Positions 8,345 through 16,907 of a stretch of DNA of 64,000 bases are shown here, in pieces. Every line of letters starts with the position of its first letter. Position 1 is the stretch's first letter. The notes below the pieces were generated by a model. That model was not told where the DNA came from. It saw only the letters and a program-made list of their open reading frames with translations, and did not search any database. Source of the DNA: Janibacter sp. A1S7 (GTDB lineage: Bacteria > Actinomycetota > Actinomycetes > Actinomycetales > Dermatophilaceae); NCBI RefSeq assembly GCF_037198315.1, contig NZ_CP144913.1, positions 1,240,001 to 1,304,000 on the forward strand, given 5' to 3'. The translations under genes and the position numbers were made by a program.

Positions 8345-9220
8345 ATGCAGGTCACTCAGCTTCGCATCTATCCGGTGAAGTCCCTCGGGGGCGTGGACGT
8401 CGACGCCGCACGCGTCGAGCCGTGGGGTCTGGCGGGGGACCGGCGCTGGGCGCTCGTCGACGAGTTGGGCGAGCGGGTCACCGCGCGCGAGGTCAACGCG
8501 CTGCTCGGGCTGCGGGCGCAGATCATCGACGACGAGACGATCCGCATCCACGCGGGCGAGGAGAGCATCCTCGTCGACACGCCGCTGGGGCTGCCTCCGG
8601 TCCCGGTGGGCATCGCCCGGCAGGGGTTCGCTCCGCCCGCCGACCAGGACGTCAGCGAGTGGATCAGCGAGCGCGTGGGTCGTCCGATGCGTCTGGTCTG
8701 GCAGGAGGACCCGCGGGTGCGGCGGATGTCCGGTGCCCACGGCGGGCAGGAGGGCGACTCCCTCTCGCTGGCCGACGCCGGTCCGCTGCTGCTCACCTCG
8801 CAGACCTCCCTCGCCCGGCTCGAGGAGTGGCTGGTCGCCGAGGCGGACGAGCCGGACCCGCAGGACCTGGACCCCGATGACGTCAGTGGCGCAGGGGCCG
8901 GTTCCGTGATGACGGGTGCAGGGAGAGCGAGCCTGAGCATGGTCCGCTTCCGCCCCAACCTCGTCATCGACGGCGAGGAACCCTTCGCCGAGGACGCGTG
9001 GCCGACCGTGCGGATCGGGGACGTGGAGTTCCGCACCGCCGAGACCTGCGACCGGTGCGTCATGACGACGATCGACCCGGAGACCCTCGAGCGCGGCACG
9101 GAGCCGATGCGCACCCTCGCGCGGCATCGCCGCTGGGATGGCAAGACGTGGTTCGGCACCCGACTCGTCCCCCTCACCCAGGGCGAGCTGGGGGTCGGCG
9201 ATGACGTCGTCCCCGGGTGA
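8345..9220 (+). CDS. MOSC domain protein (YcbX/mARC-like)
   Basis: A 291-residue protein with an N-terminal MOSC beta-barrel domain (VTQLRIYPVKSLGGVDVDAA at the start, GDRRWALVDELG) followed by the MOSC domain. The C-terminal part contains FRPNLVIDG and the cysteine motif C235-DR-C238 followed by TTIDPETLERG. In mARC/YcbX proteins the equivalent cysteine ligates the molybdenum cofactor. Family members reduce N-hydroxylated compounds or bind sulfurated Moco. There is no C-terminal ferredoxin domain, unlike YcbX, so electrons would come from a separate partner. The ATG at 8345 fits the family N terminus. The MFS gene starts 26 nt downstream and may be co-transcribed. Confidence 0.88.
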   Translation: MQVTQLRIYPVKSLGGVDVDAARVEPWGLAGDRRWALVDELGERVTAREVNALLGLRAQIIDDETIRIHAGEESILVDTPLGLPPVPVGIARQGFAPPADQDVSEWISERVGRPMRLVWQEDPRVRRMSGAHGGQEGDSLSLADAGPLLLTSQTSLARLEEWLVAEADEPDPQDLDPDDVSGAGAGSVMTGAGRASLSMVRFRPNLVIDGEEPFAEDAWPTVRIGDVEFRTAETCDRCVMTTIDPETLERGTEPMRTLARHRRWDGKTWFGTRLVPLTQGELGVGDDVVPG

Positions 9221-9246
9221 CCGGCGACCCGATGAGGAGGTCGAGC

Positions 9247-10524
9247 GTGACCCCACCTGAGGTCGTGACCGGGCCGGCGGAACTGCTGCCGAGCGAGGCG
9301 GAGCAGGCGCAGGTCCACCGGCGCACCCTGACCGTCGTCGTGGTCAGCCAGATCCTCGGCGGGGCCGGCCTGGCCGCAGGCATCTCCGTCGGGGCCCTGC
9401 TGGCCCAGGACATGCTTGGCTCGCCGGGGCTGTCCGGACTGCCGACGGGCCTGTTCACCCTCGGGTCGGCTCTGGCCGCCTACGCCGTGGGTCGCTCCAC
9501 CCAACGGCTGGGACGACGACTGGGCCTGGCCTACGGTTTCCTCGCCGGCGGGTTGGGGGCCTTCGGCGTGGTGCTGGCGGCCGTCGCCGACAACGTGCCC
9601 TTCCTCTTCCTCTCCCTCTTCGTCTACGGCTCCGGGACGGCCACGAACCTGCAGGCCCGGTACGCCGGGACCGACCTGGCACCGGAACACCGGCGCGGGT
9701 TCGGCACGAGCATGGCCATGGTCGCCACGACGGTGGGTGCGGTGGCGGGCCCCAACCTCATCGAGCCCATGGGCAGGGTTGCCGACACGCTGGGCGTGCC
9801 GGCCCTGGCCGGACCCTTCATCCTCTCCGGGGTGGCCTACAGCGCCGCCGGCGTGGTGCTCTTCGCCTTCCTGCGGCCCGACCCGTACCTGATGGCCAAG
9901 CGGATCGCCGCCGCGGGGTACGCCGCCGCGGGCGGGTCGGGGCCCGCCCGGGTCCCCACGATCGGCGCCGGCGCGTGGGTGGGAGCGACGGTGATGATCC
10001 TGACCCAGCTGGTGATGGTCGCCGTCATGACGATGACGCCCGTGCACATGCGGGCGCACGGCCACGACCTGGGCGCGGTCGGGGTGGTCATCGGTGCGCA
10101 CATCGCCGCCATGTGGCTGCCCTCGCCCCTGACCGGCGTCCTCATCGACAAGCTCGGACGCACCCCGATGGTGCTGGCGGCCGGCGTGACGCTGCTGGCC
10201 GCCGGGGTGGTCGGGGCGGTCGCGCCGGGCGACTCCCTGGGCCTGCTCATCGTGGCTCTCAGCCTGCTCGGGCTCGGCTGGAACCTCGGCCTGATCACCG
10301 GCACCACGCTCGTCGTCGACGCCACCGTCCCGCAGAACAGGGCCCGCACCCAGGGGACCATCGACGTCCTCGTCGCGCTCGCCGGCGCCGGGGGTGGTGT
10401 CTCCTCCGGTCTGGTGCTGGCGGCGAGCAGCTACCAGGCGCTCGCCCTCGGTGGCGGGTTGCTCGCCCTCGCCCTCGTCCCCGTCCTGCTCTGGGCGAGG
10501 GTGCACCACGCCGTCCGGGCCTGA
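9247..10524 (+). CDS. MFS transporter
   Basis: A 425-residue protein with twelve predicted membrane helices. The loop motif GRSTQRLGRRLGLAYGF between helices 2 and 3 is the MFS signature A equivalent, and DKLGRTPMVLAAGV is its repeat in the second half. The start GTG at 9247 follows GAGGAGG at good spacing. An earlier GTG at 9217 overlaps the MOSC stop but has no site. It lies directly downstream of the MOSC gene, so a joint role (for example moving a compound reduced by the MOSC protein) is possible but unsupported. Substrate unknown. The overall pattern suits efflux or uptake of a small hydrophobic compound. Confidence 0.88.
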   Translation: MTPPEVVTGPAELLPSEAEQAQVHRRTLTVVVVSQILGGAGLAAGISVGALLAQDMLGSPGLSGLPTGLFTLGSALAAYAVGRSTQRLGRRLGLAYGFLAGGLGAFGVVLAAVADNVPFLFLSLFVYGSGTATNLQARYAGTDLAPEHRRGFGTSMAMVATTVGAVAGPNLIEPMGRVADTLGVPALAGPFILSGVAYSAAGVVLFAFLRPDPYLMAKRIAAAGYAAAGGSGPARVPTIGAGAWVGATVMILTQLVMVAVMTMTPVHMRAHGHDLGAVGVVIGAHIAAMWLPSPLTGVLIDKLGRTPMVLAAGVTLLAAGVVGAVAPGDSLGLLIVALSLLGLGWNLGLITGTTLVVDATVPQNRARTQGTIDVLVALAGAGGGVSSGLVLAASSYQALALGGGLLALALVPVLLWARVHHAVRA

Positions 10525-10533
10525 GCAGCCGGC

Positions 10534-10944
10534 TCACTCGCAACCGATGCCGTCACCGTCCCGGTCGAGGTGGCGGCCGTATCCGGGGTCGCCCGCGCGC
10601 ACCGGTGCGCTTCCCGCGGCCCGGGCCGCGGTGCAGTTGGCGAAGGGGGCCTGCCCGGCTGCCGGGGGTGGCTGCGGGGGTGTCGTGGTCCGGGGCTCGG
10701 GCTCCGGTGCAGGGGTGACCTCCGGCTCGGCGGTCGGCGCCGGAACCGGCGTGGTCGTCGTCGTGGTGGTCGCAACGTCCGCGGTCACGGTCGGCGTCGT
10801 CGTCACGGTCGTGGTGGTCGTGGTGGTGACGGTCGTCGTGGGGGGTGGCGCAGCGGTGGGTTCACCCCCGCCGCCGCACCCGCCCGGGGCGAGCGCGAGG
10901 AGCACGGACGCGGCAGCGGGCCACGCCCCCTTCGCCCTGCTCAT
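10534..10944 (-). CDS. Secreted excalibur-domain lipoprotein
   Basis: A 136-residue exported protein. After MSRAKG comes a hydrophobic signal ending in LAPGGC, a poor lipobox. Next is a long low-complexity linker rich in Thr, Val, Pro and Glu, and a C-terminal excalibur motif: ANCTAARAAG and DRDGDGIGCE, with paired cysteines and a DxDxDG calcium-like loop. Excalibur domains sit on extracellular proteins, often nucleases or cell-wall proteins. The start ATG at 10944 overlaps the stop of the upstream nuclease gene (ATGA). I therefore reject a longer upstream start. The pair is probably made together as a secreted nuclease and its calcium-binding partner, which is inference. Confidence 0.82.
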   Translation of the reverse strand: MSRAKGAWPAAASVLLALAPGGCGGGGEPTAAPPPTTTVTTTTTTTVTTTPTVTADVATTTTTTTPVPAPTAEPEVTPAPEPEPRTTTPPQPPPAAGQAPFANCTAARAAGSAPVRAGDPGYGRHLDRDGDGIGCE

Positions 10945-11792
10945 GGGGCGCCCCGCGCGGGTACGCCGGTACCCGCGGGCGTCGGCAGCGGCTGGCCGGG
11001 GCACGAATCGAGGATCCGGGTCAGCGCATCGTGCTCGGGAGGAGTCACCCACAGGTCGTAGCGCTGCTTGACCGCGACCTGGCGGGCGGCGTAGTCGCAG
11101 CGGAAGGACGTGCGCGGCAGCCAGGTGGCGGCATCGCCGTCACCCTTGTGCGCGTTGGCGCTGCCGTGGACGGCGAGCAGGTTGAGCGGGTCGTTGGCCA
11201 GGTTCTCCCGCTGCTGCGCTCCCAGCTGCTGCGCGCCCGTCTGCCACGCGTTGGACAGGGCCACGAGGTGGTCGATCTGCACCTCACGCGAGGTGTCCCG
11301 GCCGCGGACGAAGGAGATCGTCGTACTCGTGAAGGGGTCCTGCAGCGTCCCCGTGAGCACGACGCACCCCCCGGTGGACGGGTCGAGCGTGATGGCGGCA
11401 AGGTCCCGGCGCAGCACGTCGTTGCGGGTGTCGCAGCCGTTGTGACCACCGTCGACCTCGACCGCGTCGCTCCACGCCTGGCCGAACTGCGCTCGGTCGT
11501 ACCCCGTCCTCGGCGCTCGCCCCTTGACCGGGAGGCTCTCCAGCACGTCGAGCGTGGGGGAGGAGGCGCCGGCGGTGGACGTGCCGCCGGGGCCGTCCGC
11601 GGCGGGCGTCGGTGCCGTCTCGGTGACCGTCACCGGGGACGGGGTGACCGTCGTGGGCGAGGCCGTGGTCGTGGCGCTCGCCGTCTCGGTCACCGTCGTC
11701 GTCGCTGCGGTCGGCCCGCCCGGCGCGGTGCACGCCGATGCGACGACGCTCGCGAGCAAAATCGCAAGCCCTCCTCGGGACCTTGTGGACAT
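10941..11792 (-). CDS. Secreted HNH-type nuclease, DUF1524 domain
   Basis: A 283-residue exported protein. The N terminus is a signal with lipobox-like VVASAC, then a Thr/Val/Pro linker, then a DUF1524/HNH domain. Conserved landmarks are GYDRAQFGQAW, CDTRNDVLRRDL, the catalytic-histidine motif VQIDHLVALSNAW, the NDPLNLLAV segment and AHKGDGDAATWLP. This is the GmrSD/secreted-nuclease type of HNH fold, with a His general base and an Asn-containing metal site. An extracellular DNA-degrading role (nutrition or competition) is likely. The start ATG at 11792 gives a correct signal peptide. A TTG 30 nt upstream is less likely. Its stop overlaps the ATG of the excalibur lipoprotein. Confidence 0.87.
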   Translation of the reverse strand: MSTRSRGGLAILLASVVASACTAPGGPTAATTTVTETASATTTASPTTVTPSPVTVTETAPTPAADGPGGTSTAGASSPTLDVLESLPVKGRAPRTGYDRAQFGQAWSDAVEVDGGHNGCDTRNDVLRRDLAAITLDPSTGGCVVLTGTLQDPFTSTTISFVRGRDTSREVQIDHLVALSNAWQTGAQQLGAQQRENLANDPLNLLAVHGSANAHKGDGDAATWLPRTSFRCDYAARQVAVKQRYDLWVTPPEHDALTRILDSCPGQPLPTPAGTGVPARGAP

Positions 11793-11857
11793 GAGCCGAA
11801 CCGTAGCCGGGGCTGGGGACAACCCGGTCGGCGGCCGCAGTCACGAGGATCCACCTG

Positions 11858-11870
11858 CGACACAGTGTCG
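11858..11870. promoter_or_regulatory. Palindrome between divergent nuclease and monooxygenase genes
   Basis: CGACAC and GTGTCG arms around a single A, 71 nt before the monooxygenase start and 65 nt before the nuclease start. The place and symmetry suggest an operator in the shared upstream region of 149 nt. No regulator can be assigned, and the arm is short enough to arise by chance. Confidence 0.3.
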
Positions 11871-11941
11871 GAAACAGACCGCGTCAGTTACCCCACCCGG
11901 CCCGATGACAGGGGCCTCGAGGCGTTCCTAGCATCGTCACC

Positions 11942-13165
11942 ATGGACGAGCAGATACCCCACGACGACGTGGTGATCATCGGCGCCGGCATCGGCGGTCT
12001 GACCCTGGCCCTCGCCCTGCGCGAGCGCGGCATCGACGCGCGGATCCTCGAGCGCACCGCCGAGCTGCGTGAGGTCGGGGCCGCTGTCGCCCTCTCGGCC
12101 AACGCGACGAACCTGCTTCGTCGCTTCGGCGTCTACGCTGACCTCGACGAGGTGTCCTGGCCGCAGACGGACCTGATCTTCCGCGACGGTCGCACCGGGT
12201 CGACGCTGGGACGTACCCCCGTCGGGAGCACCTACCGCGAGCGATTCGGCGCGGATTACTGGGGGGTGCATCGCGCGGACCTGCAGCGGGTCCTCTCCGA
12301 CGCCGTCGGCGCCGACCGGATCAGGCTCTCCCACCATCTGGTCGACCTGCACGAGGAGGACGACCGAGTCCTGCTCGACCTCGCCGACGGGTCGCAGCGC
12401 AGTGCCGGGATCGTCGTCGGTGCGGACGGGGTCCGCTCTCTCCTGCGCCGCTGGGTCGTCGGTCACGACGACGCGATCTACTCCGGACGCTCGGGTTTCC
12501 GCGGGATCATCCCCACCGAGCAGCTGACCGCGCTGCCCGACCCGAGGGCCATCCAGTTCTGGATCGGTCCGACCGGGCATCTCCTGCACTACGCGATGGG
12601 CGGTCAGGGCCAGGACGTGAACTTCCTGGCCGTCAGCCGCACCCCTCACGAGTGGACCGCCGACGGGTGGGTGGTGCCGGCCACCGACGAGGAGAAGTTC
12701 GTCCCCTTCACCGGCTGGCACCCCGCCGTCACGCAGATGCTCGGGGCGGTCGAGGTCGACCAGCGCTGGGCCCTGATGCGCCGCCCGCCGCTGCCGACCT
12801 GGCACCGGGGTCGGGTGGTCCTCCTCGGCGACGCCGCGCACGCCCTCGTCCCGCACCACGGTCAGGGCGCCAACCAGGCCATCGAGGACACGTGGGCGCT
12901 CGCGGACGAACTCGCGGGTGCCGATCCGGACGACCCGACGCGGGCCTTCGAGGCCTTCGAAGGGAGGCGTCGCCTGCGCACGCGCGCGGTGCAGTACGCG
13001 TCGTGGCAGGTCGCGGAGGTGCTCCATCTCCCGGACGGGCCCCTGGCGGACGCACGCAACGCAGAAATGGCCAGGACGGACTACTTCGAGGACACGCTCG
13101 CCTGGATCCACGGGTACGACCCGGTCGTCGACTCGGGGATCCGGCCGGGCGCGCTCAACCGGTGA
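11942..13165 (+). CDS. FAD-dependent aromatic monooxygenase (salicylate/3-hydroxybenzoate hydroxylase-like)
   Basis: A 407-residue class A flavoprotein monooxygenase, the usual length. It has the Rossmann GAGIGG (14-19), the VGADGVRS motif that contacts FAD and NAD(P)H, and GDAAHALVPHHGQGANQAIE near residue 297, the second FAD site. Such enzymes hydroxylate phenolic acids with NAD(P)H and O2. The substrate is not readable. 3-hydroxybenzoate, salicylate or anthranilate are candidates. Anthranilate is the product of the kynurenine genes a few kb away, which makes it worth testing. The ATG at 11942 is natural. It is convergent with the PucR-type regulator, overlapping it by 11 nt at the stop codons. 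Confidence 0.88.
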   Translation: MDEQIPHDDVVIIGAGIGGLTLALALRERGIDARILERTAELREVGAAVALSANATNLLRRFGVYADLDEVSWPQTDLIFRDGRTGSTLGRTPVGSTYRERFGADYWGVHRADLQRVLSDAVGADRIRLSHHLVDLHEEDDRVLLDLADGSQRSAGIVVGADGVRSLLRRWVVGHDDAIYSGRSGFRGIIPTEQLTALPDPRAIQFWIGPTGHLLHYAMGGQGQDVNFLAVSRTPHEWTADGWVVPATDEEKFVPFTGWHPAVTQMLGAVEVDQRWALMRRPPLPTWHRGRVVLLGDAAHALVPHHGQGANQAIEDTWALADELAGADPDDPTRAFEAFEGRRRLRTRAVQYASWQVAEVLHLPDGPLADARNAEMARTDYFEDTLAWIHGYDPVVDSGIRPGALNR

Positions 13166-14312
13166 GCATCCCGGCCAGTCGGGCCACCCGCAGACCGGTG
13201 TGCAGATCGCGGCGGGCCACACCGTCGCGCAGGTCCGCGCCGGTCGTGGAGCGGATGCGGGTGAGGCGGTAGTACAGCGTTGAGCGATGGATGCCCAGAC
13301 CCGTGGCCGTGGCCCGGGCATCCCCGCCCGCGGCGAGGTAGGCCTCGAGCGTCGGGACGTCGACCTCGCGGTGGTCGTCCGACATCAGCCGGGACACCGC
13401 GTCGGGCAGGTCGTCGGCGGTCAGCCGCTCCAGCGGCAGACGGAGCACCAGCTTGTCCAGGCCGAGCTGCGTCCATGACGTCACCCGCGCGTACGTCCTC
13501 GGGTCGAGGCACGCAGCCCGCCAGGCCAACTGGGCCTGGTCATGGCTCGTCGCCGCGTCGGCGAGGCTGGTGACGGTGCCCCCGATGCCGGCGTGCACGT
13601 CGGCGAGTCCCGGTGCGTCGAGCACCCGCTCCAGCCGGTCGTGCACGACCGGCCGGGGGAAGACGAGCACGCCGGTGCCGCCGATGAGGCCCCCGACGAC
13701 GGTGGCCGTGGACGTGCGCGCGACGAAGTCGAGGGTCGCCTCGACGGACGTGCGAGCGGCCAACGCGCCATCCGGGTGACCCGTTGGAGCGCCGAGGACG
13801 ACCGTGCAGTACTGACCGGTTGACCCGACGAGCCCCTCGACGACGAGGGCGGTTGCGGCGCAGTCCCGTTGTTCCGCGGAGGCATCCGTCGCGAGAAGCG
13901 AGGTCAGCAGCTCATCGGTTCTGGCAGCCTCACGCTCGACCAACTTCGTCCGCAGGGACAGCAGGACACTCAGGCGGGCCGCACCGTCGGCGAGGATCTC
14001 GCCGGTCGGCGCAGGGACGCCCTTCGCTCGGACGTGCAGGAGGTGGCCGACGCGGTGACGATCGTCGCGAAGGGGGTGCAGCACCCACTCCGTCCCGTCG
14101 CCCGCGGTGCGGGTGGTCGGCCCGTTGCCGGCGGGCAGGGGCGGCCAGGTGTCGCTGTGGGCCAGCAGGTGCGACAGCCGGGCCCGGTCCGCGTCGGTCT
14201 CGTGGATGGAGTAGGCGAGCACCCGCATCCTCGCGTCGACGACGACGAGTCGCCGTTGGAGGGCCTCGGCCAGGTCCTGCAGCTCGTCGTCGAGGTTGGT
14301 CACGGGGTGCAC
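13155..14312 (-). CDS. PucR/CdaR-family transcriptional regulator
   Basis: About 385 residues ending in the PucR C-terminal helix-turn-helix (VDVPTLEAYLAAGGDARATA, then LGIHRSTLYYRLTRI). The middle is a GGDEF-like degenerate domain of the CdaR type, and the N terminus (DDELQDLAEALQRRLVVVDA, GEILADGAARLSVLL) is a GAF-like sensor part. Family members activate catabolic genes on binding a metabolite. There is no ATG near the expected N terminus. GTG at 14312 has AGGATGGGG upstream and GTG at 14303 is the alternative. It is divergent from the formamidase-like gene at 14424, so it may control the tryptophan-degradation genes. This is inferred from position only. Confidence 0.82.
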   Translation of the reverse strand: MHPVTNLDDELQDLAEALQRRLVVVDARMRVLAYSIHETDADRARLSHLLAHSDTWPPLPAGNGPTTRTAGDGTEWVLHPLRDDRHRVGHLLHVRAKGVPAPTGEILADGAARLSVLLSLRTKLVEREAARTDELLTSLLATDASAEQRDCAATALVVEGLVGSTGQYCTVVLGAPTGHPDGALAARTSVEATLDFVARTSTATVVGGLIGGTGVLVFPRPVVHDRLERVLDAPGLADVHAGIGGTVTSLADAATSHDQAQLAWRAACLDPRTYARVTSWTQLGLDKLVLRLPLERLTADDLPDAVSRLMSDDHREVDVPTLEAYLAAGGDARATATGLGIHRSTLYYRLTRIRSTTGADLRDGVARRDLHTGLRVARLAGMLTG

Positions 14313-14423
14313 GGCCCCATCCTGCACCCCACGCGACCGAGAATTCTGCAGTGCGTTTGCGGTGAGGCCCGGACGGGACGAGCATGGGTGGTTCGTGCAG
14401 ACCGACGAAGGGAGGGGCCGACC

Positions 14424-15179
14424 GTGCCGCAGCAGCCCACCCCTGTCGAGGCCGCCGAGGACGAGACGCTCGCCCGCTTGCTCGAGGAGGGGCAGGGCGA
14501 CGACGTGGGGACCGTGCAGCGCTACGGCACCTCGGAGGATGCGGTCCTCGAGCGCTACGGACCGGTGGACGCCCCGACCGTCGTCCTCGTGCACGGTGGC
14601 TACTTCCGGCCGGGCGTGGACCGGACCCACTCGCGTCCCCAGGCGCGGGCACTCGTGGCCGCGGGGTGGCAGGTGGTTCTCCCCGAGTACCGACGAGTAC
14701 CGGGGGCGGCCTGCACCGCGACCGAGGACCTCGCCGCGCTGACCGCGTACCTGCGTGAGGAGCACGTCGACGTGCGTGTCTGGGTCGGTCACTCCGCCGG
14801 CGGCGCTCTGGTGCTCTGGCGCGCACTGGCCGGCGATCTGCCACCGGTGCGCGTGGTCGCCCTCGCCCCGGTGGCCGACTTCGACGCGGCGGTGGCGCAG
14901 CGGCTCGGGGGCGACGCGGTCCGTGACTGGGTCGGCGCCGGCCCACAGGAGGCGCCCATGACGTACGCCCGGCTCGATCCGACCCGTCTGGCGGCCCGCA
15001 GCGCCGACGCCCTGGCGCGCATCCACCTCGTCCACGGCACGGTGGACGCGACGGTCCCCGTCAGGCAGAGCGAGGACTTCCCCGCCGCCCGGACGCTCGT
15101 GCCCGGTGCGCACCACTTCGATCTCGTCGACCCCGCGTCACCCCACTGGCCGAGCGTCCTGGGCGCCATCGACGGCTGA
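14424..15179 (+). CDS. Alpha/beta hydrolase, probable kynurenine formamidase
   Basis: A 251-residue alpha/beta hydrolase. The oxyanion-hole motif LVHGGYFRPGVDR (about residue 56) resembles the HGGYW motif of arylformamidases. The nucleophile is S124 in GHSAGG, the acid is probably the Asp of HGTVDATVP, and the base is one of the two His in GAHHFDLVDP (about 230). The start GTG at 14424 follows GGGAGGGG. It sits next to kynureninase and tryptophan 2,3-dioxygenase genes, which lack any other formamidase in this window, so hydrolysis of N-formylkynurenine to kynurenine would complete the route to anthranilate. A general esterase remains possible. Confidence 0.72.
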   Translation: MPQQPTPVEAAEDETLARLLEEGQGDDVGTVQRYGTSEDAVLERYGPVDAPTVVLVHGGYFRPGVDRTHSRPQARALVAAGWQVVLPEYRRVPGAACTATEDLAALTAYLREEHVDVRVWVGHSAGGALVLWRALAGDLPPVRVVALAPVADFDAAVAQRLGGDAVRDWVGAGPQEAPMTYARLDPTRLAARSADALARIHLVHGTVDATVPVRQSEDFPAARTLVPGAHHFDLVDPASPHWPSVLGAIDG

Positions 15180-15225
15180 GCCGGTCCCGACCGGGGGCCT
15201 CGGCGACGCACTGGCGTGCGGTTCG

Positions 15226-15690
15226 TCAGCGCAGGTCGAGGTCGACGAGGACGGGTAGGTGATCGGATCGCAGGCTCTGCCGGGTTCGCGGTTTCGATGT
15301 GCTCACGCCAGCGATCGACCCTCCCGGCAGGCGGCCATCGACAACGCGAGCACCACGGCGACCACCCCCACGGTCGCGGCCACCAGGAGCGGTCTGCTCC
15401 CGACGTGGGGGAGGACCAGGCGCGCCACGAGGGCCACCCCGAGCAGCGCGGGCACCACCGCACTCACGGGGCCGGCCGACGACCGAGCACGAGGAGGACC
15501 ACGAGGGGAGTGGCGGTCACCCCCACCGCGAAGGCGCCGAGGATCTCGGGCGGTGTCTCGGCGGCGCGGCCGAAGACGGTGATGAGCAGGGGAGTCCACC
15601 CCCGCAGGAGCTCGATGAGCAACCACACCAGCGTGGCCACGGCGAGGGTGGCAGCGCCGACCGCTTCGTCATGGTGGTGCTGGGGGTCAT
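15226..15690 (-). pseudogene. Remnant of membrane-anchored endonuclease/exonuclease/phosphatase-family gene
   Basis: No intact gene fits this stretch. An ATG at 15690 overlaps the kynureninase stop (ATGA) and begins [11 protein letters not shown]. The frame must then shift to read AVGAATLAVATLVWLLIE and LGAFAVGVTATPLVVLLVL, membrane segments ending at a TGA. A further shift gives VVPALLGVALVARLVLP and a second hydrophobic piece, ending in a stop. The 3' end, in yet another segment, reads RQSLRSDHLPVLVDLDLR. The SDHLPV box is the C-terminal catalytic histidine motif of the EEP family. The metal-binding catalytic core between is missing. I read this as an EEP membrane protein that lost its core by deletion plus frameshifts. 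Sequencing error could explain the shifts but not the missing domain. Confidence 0.6.
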
Positions 15691-16907
15691 CCGCGGGCGA
15701 GCTGGTCGCCGATGGCCTCGAGCGCCTCGGCGACCTCGGTGTAGGAGGTGCTCAGCGGTGACAGCCCGAGCCGGATCCCATCGGGCTCACGGAAGTCGGG
15801 GATGATGTCCTGCGCCCACAGCTCGCGGGTGACCTCGCGGGAGCGTGGATGCCCGATCGTCACGTGGGCGCCGCGACGCGTGTCCTCGCGCGGCGAGACC
15901 ACCCGCACACCGCGGGTGGCCAGCGTCTCGTCGACGCTCTCGATGACGAAGCGTCCCAGCGAGCTCGCCTTGGCCCGGACCCGGTCCGGACCGACGCGCT
16001 CGATGAGGTCGACGGTGTCCTCGATGCCGGCCATCGCGAGAACGGACGGGGTCCCGGAGACGAAGGCACGCATCCCCGCGCCGGGCCGGTACCCCGGTCC
16101 CATGACGAAGGGCTCGGCGTGACCCATCCACCCCTGGATGGGCTGGCGCAGTCGCTCCTGGTGGCGGGCGGCGACGTACCCGAAGGCAGGTGCCCCCGGG
16201 CCGCCGCCGAGGAACTTGTAGCTGCAGCCCACGGCCAGGTCGACCTCGTGGGCGTCGAGGTCGCTCGGCAGCACCCCGACCGAGTGGCACAGGTCCCACA
16301 GCACGAGGGCGCCCGCGTCGTGGGCGAGGGCGGTGATCGCCGGCAGGTCGGCGACCCACGCCGACTTGTACGCGACGTGCGAGAGGAGGACGACACCGGT
16401 GCGTTCGGTGAGGGCACCGGCCACGAGGTCGGGAGTGACCCCCTTCGCCGGGTCCGGCTCCAGCCAGACCAGCTGTGCGCCGGTCTCCGCCGCGATCCCC
16501 TCTGCGACGTAGCGGTCGGTGGGGAAGTTCTCCGTGTCGAGGACGACCTGCGGGCGCTGCGGTCCCGCAGCGGCGACGGCTGCCCGCAGCAGCTTGTAGA
16601 GCATCACGGTCGTCGAGTCACCGACGACCGTCTGGCCGGGGGCCGCGCCGAGGCAGACCTGCCCGATCCGGTCGCCCAGGCGCAGCGGCAGCTCCATCCA
16701 CTGCTCGTCCCAGGAACGGATCAGTCGAGTGCCCCAGTCGTGGCGCACGAGGTGCTCGATCCGCTGCGCGGTGGCGCGAAGGGGGCGCCCGAGCGAGTTG
16801 CCGTCGAGATAGGCGACCAGACCCTCGGCCGGCAGGAACTCGTCCCGGCAGGCGGCCAGCGGGTCCGTGGCGTCCAGGTGCGCGGCACGTGCGCGCAGGG
16901 TGCTCAC
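15687..16907 (-). CDS. kynU: Kynureninase
   Basis: A 406-residue PLP enzyme of fold type I, the normal length. It cleaves kynurenine to anthranilate and alanine. Diagnostic segments are [11 protein letters not shown] near the N terminus, [32 protein letters not shown] with the cofactor Asp, and [11 protein letters not shown] with the Schiff-base lysine K231, then [15 protein letters not shown] at 16907 overlaps the stop of tryptophan 2,3-dioxygenase (GTGA), so the two are coupled. Its own stop overlaps the ATG of the decayed gene downstream. No kynurenine 3-monooxygenase of the standard type is in the window, so the route most likely ends at anthranilate. Confidence 0.96.
   Translation of the reverse strand: MSTLRARAAHLDATDPLAACRDEFLPAEGLVAYLDGNSLGRPLRATAQRIEHLVRHDWGTRLIRSWDEQWMELPLRLGDRIGQVCLGAAPGQTVVGDSTTVMLYKLLRAAVAAAGPQRPQVVLDTENFPTDRYVAEGIAAETGAQLVWLEPDPAKGVTPDLVAGALTERTGVVLLSHVAYKSAWVADLPAITALAHDAGALVLWDLCHSVGVLPSDLDAHEVDLAVGCSYKFLGGGPGAPAFGYVAARHQERLRQPIQGWMGHAEPFVMGPGYRPGAGMRAFVSGTPSVLAMAGIEDTVDLIERVGPDRVRAKASSLGRFVIESVDETLATRGVRVVSPREDTRRGAHVTIGHPRSREVTRELWAQDIIPDFREPDGIRLGLSPLSTSYTEVAEALEAIGDQLARG

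Noticed and set aside
8368..10509. 713-codon leftward frame opposite the MOSC and MFS genes
   Set aside because: Translation is His/Gln/Arg-rich low complexity and covers two recognisable genes on the other strand.
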